Below, piece by piece: positions 47,267 to 52,040 of a stretch of 52,040 bases of DNA. A model generated the notes under the pieces. That model saw only the letters and a program-made list of their open reading frames with translations, searched no databases and had not been told where the DNA came from. The stretch is taken from positions 1 through 52,040 of the IMG/VR virus record IMGVR_UViG_3300024999_000147, one strand, 5' to 3'. The translations under genes and the position numbers were made by a program. The first letter of the stretch is position 1; the number at the start of each line of letters is the position of its first letter. The DNA comes from a virus.

Positions 47267-47464
47267 ATGTTCACAATCTCAGAGATAAGAACAAATGAAA
47301 AATTAAAAGAAAGTATTATTGAAATAGAAAAACAGATTTATACAGCGAAGCAATACCAAAAGAATAACCCTAGTCCATTTCAACAAGGGTTAATTATAGG
47401 ATTAAGGGATGCTTTGAAAGTATTAAAAGGTAGTAGTGAAATTGAATATTATAAAGGTAAATAA
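47267..47464 (+). CDS. Small helical protein
   Basis: 65 aa, ATG 47267 with AAGGAGG. TNEKLKESIIEIEKQIYTAK, then NPSPFQQGLIIGLRDALKVL: two helices. Similar 'QGxIxGLRxALxIL' hairpins occur in many small phage proteins. Confidence 0.55.
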   Translation: MFTISEIRTNEKLKESIIEIEKQIYTAKQYQKNNPSPFQQGLIIGLRDALKVLKGSSEIEYYKGK

Positions 47465-47468
47465 GGAT

Positions 47469-47765
47469 GTGATTAATATATTCATAGTAGAATTACGTTC
47501 AGGTGGTAGTCTATTTCATAAATTCAACAACCATCTTGAAGCACAAGAATTTTTACATAAAAACTATATGAACAATGGTATACTATTTGAGGTTATTGAA
47601 TTTAAATATCATAATAACACTTATTATCATACAATCAATAATGATGATAATACTCAGTCGATATTGCATGATGATTTTAGTTTTATTTGCAAATATGATA
47701 AAAGTATTATGACAGTACGTGAAGCACTTGAGGATCATTTGAATAATTGGGTAGTGCCGTATTAG
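47469..47765 (+). CDS. Hypothetical protein, start codon uncertain
   Basis: About 98 aa. Natural-looking N-terminus IFIVELRSGGSLFHKFNNHL, then EAQEFLHKNYMNNGILFEVI and a C-terminal acidic part. GTG 47469 touches the AAGGAT; the better-spaced codons are ATT 47472 or ATA 47478, both near-cognate. A GTG at 47436 would lie inside the previous gene. The frame itself is well supported. Confidence 0.6.
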   Translation: MINIFIVELRSGGSLFHKFNNHLEAQEFLHKNYMNNGILFEVIEFKYHNNTYYHTINNDDNTQSILHDDFSFICKYDKSIMTVREALEDHLNNWVVPY

Positions 47766-47794
47766 AATTCTAATTAATAAAGGAGGTAAAACTA

Positions 47795-48151
47795 ATGAAA
47801 GAATTTTGGACTACTGGCATAACTGTTAAATGTGGTATTAAAGATCAAAATAAAGTTATTGGTTGGTCCGCTGAGTGTAAATGGTATAGTAGAAAATTTA
47901 TGGAAAATGGATGTATAGAGGGAGAAATAGGAACTAGATATTATGAACCTACTATCACTGAAGCTATTGATTATATATTAGAATGTTTGAAAATATTTGG
48001 GATTAAACTTTGTAATGAAATTGAAGAAATGAAGGAAATGGGATTTGTTTTATATAGTAATGAAGAAAGAAATTATTATCCTAAAGAAGTATTACAAATG
48101 ATTAAAGATGAAGCAGAACGCAGAGATTGGAAGCATTATATTGAATTGTGA
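47795..48151 (+). CDS. Hypothetical protein
   Basis: 118 aa, ATG 47795 with AAAGGAGG. Beta sheet (WTTGITVKCGIKDQNKVIGW, CKWYSRKFMENGCIEGEIGT), then helix (ITEAIDYILECLKIFGIKLC) and DEAERRDWKHYIEL. Resembles small immunity- or dsRBD-shaped alpha/beta proteins, but not assignable. Confidence 0.6.
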   Translation: MKEFWTTGITVKCGIKDQNKVIGWSAECKWYSRKFMENGCIEGEIGTRYYEPTITEAIDYILECLKIFGIKLCNEIEEMKEMGFVLYSNEERNYYPKEVLQMIKDEAERRDWKHYIEL

Positions 48152-48205
48152 TTAATTAACAAATTTATCCATTTATTATCAGGTAAAAATATTTTTACAA
48201 AACTC

Positions 48206-48234
48206 TTGACTATCTTTACTGCTTGTGGTATACT
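48206..48234 (+). promoter_or_regulatory. Consensus sigma-A promoter
   Basis: TTGACT (48206-48211), 17 nt, TATACT (48229-48234); precedes the small gene and the Cro/CI regulator. Confidence 0.7.
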
Positions 48235-48269
48235 AATTATAGTAAATAAATTTGAAAGAGGTGTAGAAT

Positions 48270-48506
48270 ATGACAAAAATAAATGAATGGGATCATACTG
48301 GAGAATCTGAAGATGGCAAATTACAAATATGGTGTAAAATTGATATTATCCCATCTATTGACGTTGGAGATAATACAGAATACTTGAAAATGCAATATAG
48401 AGACAGTAATGGTAATGTAATGGGGACAACACAGGTCTATCCGGTTAATCAAATAAAACTACTACACAGTCTTATAGACAGTTGGTATATGAAACATGGA
48501 AAGTAA
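48270..48506 (+). CDS. Small hypothetical protein
   Basis: 78 aa, ATG 48270 with GAAAGAGG. KINEWDHTGESEDGKLQIWC, KIDIIPSIDVGDNTEYLKMQ, then QVYPVNQIKLLHSLIDSWYM. Beta-rich with a terminal helix. Operon with the regulator. Confidence 0.55.
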   Translation: MTKINEWDHTGESEDGKLQIWCKIDIIPSIDVGDNTEYLKMQYRDSNGNVMGTTQVYPVNQIKLLHSLIDSWYMKHGK

Positions 48507-48521
48507 TAAGTAGGTGACAAT

Positions 48522-48716
48522 ATGAAAGTAGCAGATTATATCCTGGAAATTTTAAATTCACAAGAAAGACAAAAAAGTTGGCTTGCTGATAAGGTTAATA
48601 TTAGTAAACAGGCAATGAACTATAAGTTTAAGAATAATAGTTTTACAGCGGAGGAGTTATTTGAGATAACAAAGGTATTGAATATCAACTTGGAAGAAAT
48701 GAGAGATAAAATTTAA
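48522..48716 (+). CDS. Cro/CI-type helix-turn-helix regulator
   Basis: 64 aa, ATG 48522 with GTAGGTGA. The whole protein is an XRE HTH: VADYILEILNSQERQKSWLA, DKVNISKQAMNYKFKNNSFT, AEELFEITKVLNINLEEM. Gln-Ala-Met in the recognition helix region. No dimerisation domain, as in Cro-like or restriction-modification controller proteins. The only clear transcription regulator in the right arm. Confidence 0.85.
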   Translation: MKVADYILEILNSQERQKSWLADKVNISKQAMNYKFKNNSFTAEELFEITKVLNINLEEMRDKI

Positions 48717-48728
48717 GGAGGTTACAAA

Positions 48729-49517
48729 ATGTCAAATAATAGCATAACTCAAAAACTTATGGATGAAGTATATACCAAATGGAATACAAATGAATGCAGA
48801 ACAATGAATAGATTAGAAGTAATCTCAAATCACTTCACACCATTGCATAAAGCAGCCGTTCAATTTGGTAACATGAATTATCAGGTTAATAATGGTGGAT
48901 TTACACAATGGCATGATAATGGTTATAGTGAAGACTTAGAAGATTTAATTGAATATGCCAAAAAAGGAACTGTTCAAGGTATTAAATACTTTGACGTATT
49001 ATTTCAGATATTAACTGATATAGAAGCACTTGGAGAATCTAGTGATTATGATGATGTGGAAGAATGTATTTGTACAGAATGTAGTGGTCATGGTACTATT
49101 ATGGATTATAATGAGGAAGATGAAGAAGTAGAAATAGAATGTCCAGAATGTTGTGGAGAAGGTTCTTGGGAAGAAAAAATTGACGGTGGGCAGGAATATA
49201 GTACATTACTTAGAGAATTTGATGATAAGTATTATGAATTTAATGAAGATGAATTAATTGCATCCTTTGATGAATTTATTAACAGGTTTAACGAGAAAGT
49301 TAACACAGCAGAAGTTAAGATCACAACCTCAATTAAACCTAGATGTAAATTAGTAGGTGCAGATGGTAATGTATTTAGTATAATTGGTAAAGTTAGAGAT
49401 AGTTTAAGAAATGCAGGATTAAGAGATAAAGCAGATGAATTTTCAAGTAATGCTATGAAACAGCATAGTTATGAGGATGTATTAAGTTTATGTTTTGAAT
49501 ATGTCGAAGTGTGTTGA
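48729..49517 (+). CDS. DUF4375-like protein with DnaJ-type zinc finger
   Basis: 262 aa, ATG 48729 with AAGGAGG. Residues ~45-100 (YQVNNGGFTQWHDNGYSEDL) fit DMP19/DUF4375. An insert carries CTECSGHGT and CPECCGEGS, the CxxCxGxG zinc-finger repeats of DnaJ. The C-terminal ~60 residues (KPRCKLVGADGNVFSIIGKV, AMKQHSYEDVLSLCFEYVEV) are a separate small module often seen alone in Firmicute phages. The three-part fusion is unusual; function unknown. Confidence 0.7.
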   Translation: MSNNSITQKLMDEVYTKWNTNECRTMNRLEVISNHFTPLHKAAVQFGNMNYQVNNGGFTQWHDNGYSEDLEDLIEYAKKGTVQGIKYFDVLFQILTDIEALGESSDYDDVEECICTECSGHGTIMDYNEEDEEVEIECPECCGEGSWEEKIDGGQEYSTLLREFDDKYYEFNEDELIASFDEFINRFNEKVNTAEVKITTSIKPRCKLVGADGNVFSIIGKVRDSLRNAGLRDKADEFSSNAMKQHSYEDVLSLCFEYVEVC

Positions 49518-49563
49518 ATTAACTCCAAACAATTATTTGATCGCGAAAAGGAGGTGAATAAAA

Positions 49564-49866
49564 TTGAAAGTATATTGTCCAATTACCTGCAAAAACAACG
49601 CTAATGGCCTATGCACTCTAGATGAAATAACTATCAACATTGATGGTTGTTTATGTTGGGAAGAAGAAAAATTAACCATCGGAACATATAAAGATAATCT
49701 ATTTGAATTTAATCTAGAGTATGACCATGATATTCTTGATAATCCTGATTTTGCTGAATCTTTAGATGAAAATTTTATTCATGACGAGACAGGATTATAT
49801 TTTCTAGGCACTGAGCAAGAATATCATGCAGTAATACAGAAAGCAATATCAGAATGGGAAGGTTAA
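49564..49866 (+). CDS. Hypothetical cysteine-containing protein
   Basis: 100 aa from TTG 49564, after AAAAGGAGGTGA. CPITCKNNANGLCTLDEITI, NIDGCLCWEE form a Cys cluster like small metal-binding phage proteins; the rest is acidic (YDHDILDNPDFAESLDENFI). No family assigned. Confidence 0.6.
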   Translation: MKVYCPITCKNNANGLCTLDEITINIDGCLCWEEEKLTIGTYKDNLFEFNLEYDHDILDNPDFAESLDENFIHDETGLYFLGTEQEYHAVIQKAISEWEG

Positions 49867-49911
49867 TCCCTTCCTTGAGTCTTCCAAGTGAGGATTCAAT
49901 AAAGGGATTAA
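49863..49911 (+). repeat. 10-bp inverted repeat after the gene
   Basis: TTAATCCCTT (49863-49872) and AAGGGATTAA (49902-49911), perfect, with an inner TGAGTC/GATTCA-like stem. No T-run, so an mRNA 3' or leader structure rather than a proven terminator. Confidence 0.5.
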
Positions 49912-49932
49912 AATTATAAGGAGTGTATTATA

Positions 49933-50319
49933 ATGATAATAGAATTAAATAAAACCTGTGATTGTGGAGCAGAATTAGAATTTGATAGTAGTATTGATGG
50001 TCACATTATTGAAAATTTAATTGATGATAAACTTTATAAACTACCATGTCCTAACTGTGGTGAACATTGGCAGTTTAGAGAATCAGATATTATAATCAAG
50101 AAATTTTATGTATGGGGTTCTGGTATGATATCTCCTCAAAATAAATTAATTGGTTTAGGAGAACCTTCTGAAGAAGCAGAAGAATATGCAATGTCGAAAG
50201 GATTGAAATTTGAGTTGGGTTCTGAAGATTGGGCAGAAGAAGTAATGGCAACTAGTAGCGAAATGGATATGGCTACTAGATTTGAACAGAATGTTTTAGG
50301 TTATAGGGAGGTAGAATAA
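49933..50319 (+). CDS. Zinc-binding hypothetical protein
   Basis: 128 aa, ATG 49933 with AAGGAG. CDCGAELEFD and CPNCGEHWQF make a zinc ribbon in the first 55 residues; the second half is acidic and helical (EPSEEAEEYAMSKGLKFELG). Its last codons contain the AGGGAGG of the next gene. Confidence 0.6.
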   Translation: MIIELNKTCDCGAELEFDSSIDGHIIENLIDDKLYKLPCPNCGEHWQFRESDIIIKKFYVWGSGMISPQNKLIGLGEPSEEAEEYAMSKGLKFELGSEDWAEEVMATSSEMDMATRFEQNVLGYREVE

Positions 50320-50320
50320 T

Positions 50321-50785
50321 ACGTCACTCAAATGTACTTGTGGTAAATGTAAAACTTGTCTGAATCGTGAATGGGCAAAACGTGCTAGAGAAAAAGCATT
50401 ATCACAAGGATTGTGTGTTAATTGCAAAATTAACACTATACGAGAAGGTAAGAAAACTTGCCAAGAATGTTGTGATGCAGCGGTAAAAAGACATAAAGAA
50501 AGACGGAAAACAGCAGATAATTTGTGTCATACTTGTTTAATACGGCCAGCAATGGAAGGAAAACATACTTGTTCTCATTGTTATGAAAGTAGTAAAAAAT
50601 GGTTTAATAAAAATTGTGTTGATGGAAGATATAAGAGATATGCAGATACTTATAAAAAACATCAACGCATATCATATGAGAAAAGAAAAATGTTAAAATT
50701 ATACACACGTTTATTAAAAGTATTTTATTATATATTGGAAAAGGAGGATTATAAAAATGAAAAACTTTCAAATTTGGGAAAGTGA
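50321..50785 (+). CDS. Triple zinc-finger protein, apparent ACG start
   Basis: 154 aa read from ACG 50321, 9 nt after AGGGAGG; a shorter form could start at TTG 50411. The upstream part is clearly coding because it adds a matching Cys module: KCTCGKCKTCLNREWAKRAR, then CVNCKINTIREGKKTCQECC and CHTCLIRPAMEGKHTCSHCY. These three related metal sites are each followed by a basic helix, as in nucleic-acid-binding proteins. A short form would lose the first module. Confidence 0.65.
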   Translation, partial: TSLKCTCGKCKTCLNREWAKRAREKALSQGLCVNCKINTIREGKKTCQECCDAAVKRHKERRKTADNLCHTCLIRPAMEGKHTCSHCYESSKKWFNKNCVDGRYKRYADTYKKHQRISYEKRKMLKLYTRLLKVFYYILEKEDYKNEKLSNLGK

Positions 50786-51413
50786 TTTTAACCAAGAATC
50801 TGATCGTGGTGGTATGTTGATACCTGAAAAAGAAATATCACAGATGATTGACTTTACTAATATGTCAGTATGTAGTATTACCAATTTAGCAGTTACCGAA
50901 ATTGACAACCTGGATGAAAAATTGAAAGGTTGGAATGGTATCACAGATGAGGAAGATTTAAGGGAATTCTTAACTGAAGAAGGTTATAAATTTGGTAACA
51001 TTGACTTTCTAAGTGATTCCGAAAAACCGGAAGAAATAGTTTGCTTTGATTTCACTAATAAAAACTTCTTCGATCTTGCTAATTGTGATACATATAGTTG
51101 GTATCAGTGGTCAGACGGAAGTAATTTTAAAGACGAATGGGCAGGAGAGAATACAACCGTTACAAAGGTGTCAGTTGGGGATGAAAAATATCTTGACTTA
51201 GATGAGTGGGACGGTAGTAATATGTGTACTGGTGGGATTAGATTTTACCATGAAACAGTTTATAAGGTGATAGAATTAGATGGTGAGAAGGTTGATAATA
51301 TGTATTTATTATGTGAATGGTCACAGTGGCAGGGTGATCATGAAACTGCTAAGATATTGAGTAAGGATGAATTGGAATCACATTTAGAGGAAATAGGTTA
51401 TAAAATTGATTAA
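50757..51413 (+). CDS. Hypothetical acidic protein
   Basis: 218 aa, ATG 50757 with AAGGAGG, overlapping the previous gene. KNFQIWESDFNQESDRGGML, then a Trp/Tyr/Asp-rich centre (ANCDTYSWYQWSDGSNFKDE) and a beta-rich end with LLCEWSQWQGDHETAKIL. No recognised domain; strongly acidic, which is common for DNA-mimic or host-interacting phage proteins, but that is only a guess. Confidence 0.6.
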   Translation: MKNFQIWESDFNQESDRGGMLIPEKEISQMIDFTNMSVCSITNLAVTEIDNLDEKLKGWNGITDEEDLREFLTEEGYKFGNIDFLSDSEKPEEIVCFDFTNKNFFDLANCDTYSWYQWSDGSNFKDEWAGENTTVTKVSVGDEKYLDLDEWDGSNMCTGGIRFYHETVYKVIELDGEKVDNMYLLCEWSQWQGDHETAKILSKDELESHLEEIGYKID

Positions 51414-51441
51414 TTTAAAAATAACAAAGGAGGAATATATA

Positions 51442-51633
51442 ATGTTAAAAGTAGGAAAATACACTGGCACAATTTATAATCAAGGAGAAAAAATAGAAGA
51501 ATGTTGTTTTAACGTATCAGATAAAAATGAGTTAACTGAGGAAATGCTTGGAAAACAGAAGAATGATTGTATTATGTGTGCGTTAATGTGCAATTTCTCA
51601 TCTCCTTGTATGCCATGTAGAAATATGAAATAA
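51442..51633 (+). CDS. Small cysteine-rich protein
   Basis: 63 aa, ATG 51442 with AAAGGAGG (an upstream ATG at 51406 belongs to the end of the previous gene). VGKYTGTIYNQGEKIEECCF, then CIMCALMCNFSSPCMPCRNM: a dense C-terminal Cys cluster likely to bind metal. Confidence 0.6.
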   Translation: MLKVGKYTGTIYNQGEKIEECCFNVSDKNELTEEMLGKQKNDCIMCALMCNFSSPCMPCRNMK

Positions 51634-51665
51634 TAATAGTTAAAAATTAAAAGGAGGATACATAA

Positions 51666-51911
51666 ATGAAAAAATGTCAATGTGGATTTGAAACTGGAAT
51701 TAATAGTTATAATATTTGTCCTATTTGTGGTGAGCAATTAGAAATAGATAAAGGTAAAAGAAAGTATATGATGGGGTTATCAGCCGAAGAAAGCTATGAA
51801 AAAGAAATTAAAATGACATACGAAGAAGCCAAAATAGTTAACAGAGTATTAAAAGAATTGAATTATGGAGCAAAAAATTGGTGTGGTAGATGTTGGATAG
51901 ACTTTGAATGA
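51666..51911 (+). CDS. Zinc-ribbon protein
   Basis: 81 aa, ATG 51666 with AAGGAGG. CQCGFETGINSYNICPICGE is a zinc ribbon; a helical part (MTYEEAKIVNRVLKELNY) and a C-terminal CGRCW follow. Unknown function. Confidence 0.65.
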   Translation: MKKCQCGFETGINSYNICPICGEQLEIDKGKRKYMMGLSAEESYEKEIKMTYEEAKIVNRVLKELNYGAKNWCGRCWIDFE

Positions 51912-51936
51912 AAGATCGGTTTTGTTATGTTGATGC

Positions 51937-51965
51937 TTGACATAGAAACAAAAGTATAATATAAT
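51937..51965 (+). promoter_or_regulatory. Consensus sigma-A promoter
   Basis: TTGACA (51937-51942), 17 nt, TATAAT (51960-51965). Confidence 0.75.
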
Positions 51966-51998
51966 TAAAGAAATACATAAAAGGAGCGTGTTTTTATA

Positions 51999-52040
51999 AT
52001 GACACAAGAAATTAATAGAATTAAGTTTATCAATATTGAA
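51999..52040 (+). CDS. Start of a gene cut by the window edge
   Basis: ATG 51999 behind AAAGGAG, own promoter; the first 14 residues are MTQEINRIKFINIE. Too short to identify. Confidence 0.55.
   Translation, partial: MTQEINRIKFINIE

Overview
This is a very AT-rich stretch with consensus Shine-Dalgarno sequences (AAAGGAGG) and many textbook sigma-A promoters (TTGACA, 17 nt, TATAAT). It looks like a low-GC Firmicute, probably clostridial, mobile replicon. The gene content is that of a large phage or phage-plasmid. There is no ribosomal, tRNA or central-metabolism gene in the window, and most proteins are small and unrecognised. This assignment is inferred from gene families and composition, not from a database search.

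Layout. (1) 1-22,604, minus strand: a phage-type DNA/RNA metabolism block. It holds a zinc-binding protein (partial), a ClpP-like protease, a metallophosphoesterase split by a frameshift, a PIN-PhoH ATPase, a YonO-like single-chain RNA polymerase candidate, two DNA methyltransferases (one frameshifted in its DPPY motif), a UvrD-type helicase interrupted by an intein, an SF2 helicase and a tyrosine recombinase. Homing-type endonucleases are scattered through it (two HNH, one GIY-YIG, one PD-(D/E)XK-like, plus a GIY-YIG-like domain inside the intein). (2) 22,645-22,818: divergent control region with TGTCATACA repeats. (3) 22,819-26,631, plus strand: a conjugation- or segregation-like cassette (ribbon-helix-helix protein, VirB2-like small membrane protein, two membrane-anchored proteins, an FtsK/SpoIIIE-type ATPase and a replication-relaxation-like protein). 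(4) 26,632-29,871: mostly non-coding, with two dif/cer-like inverted repeats, a parS-like site, a 24-bp palindrome and DnaA boxes. The strand composition flips here from G-rich to C-rich at about 29.3 kb. (5) 29,872-36,150, plus strand but C-rich: accessory genes, including a zinc-finger amidoligase, a class II glutamine amidotransferase and a J-domain protein, separated by terminators and repeated non-coding elements. (6) 36,236-52,040, plus strand and G-rich: a dense array of about 40 small genes, many in one- to four-gene units with their own promoter and hairpin terminator, like phage early or host-takeover regions. It includes a DUF1874 ring nuclease (AcrIII-1-like anti-CRISPR), a DnaQ-fold exonuclease, a Cro/CI-type regulator and many Cys4 mini-proteins.

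Two cross-cutting patterns stand out. Several genes with strong ribosome binding sites lack ATG/GTG/TTG and appear to start at near-cognate codons (ATA, ATT, ATC, ACG). Several genes are broken by single- or double-base shifts, often in homopolymers, which could be sequencing error, decay or recoding. The best leads for new biology are the single-chain polymerase, the GIY-YIG-type intein, the amidoligase/amidotransferase pair, the twin Xer-like sites at the skew switch, and a tiny pseudoknot-like RNA element found twice.
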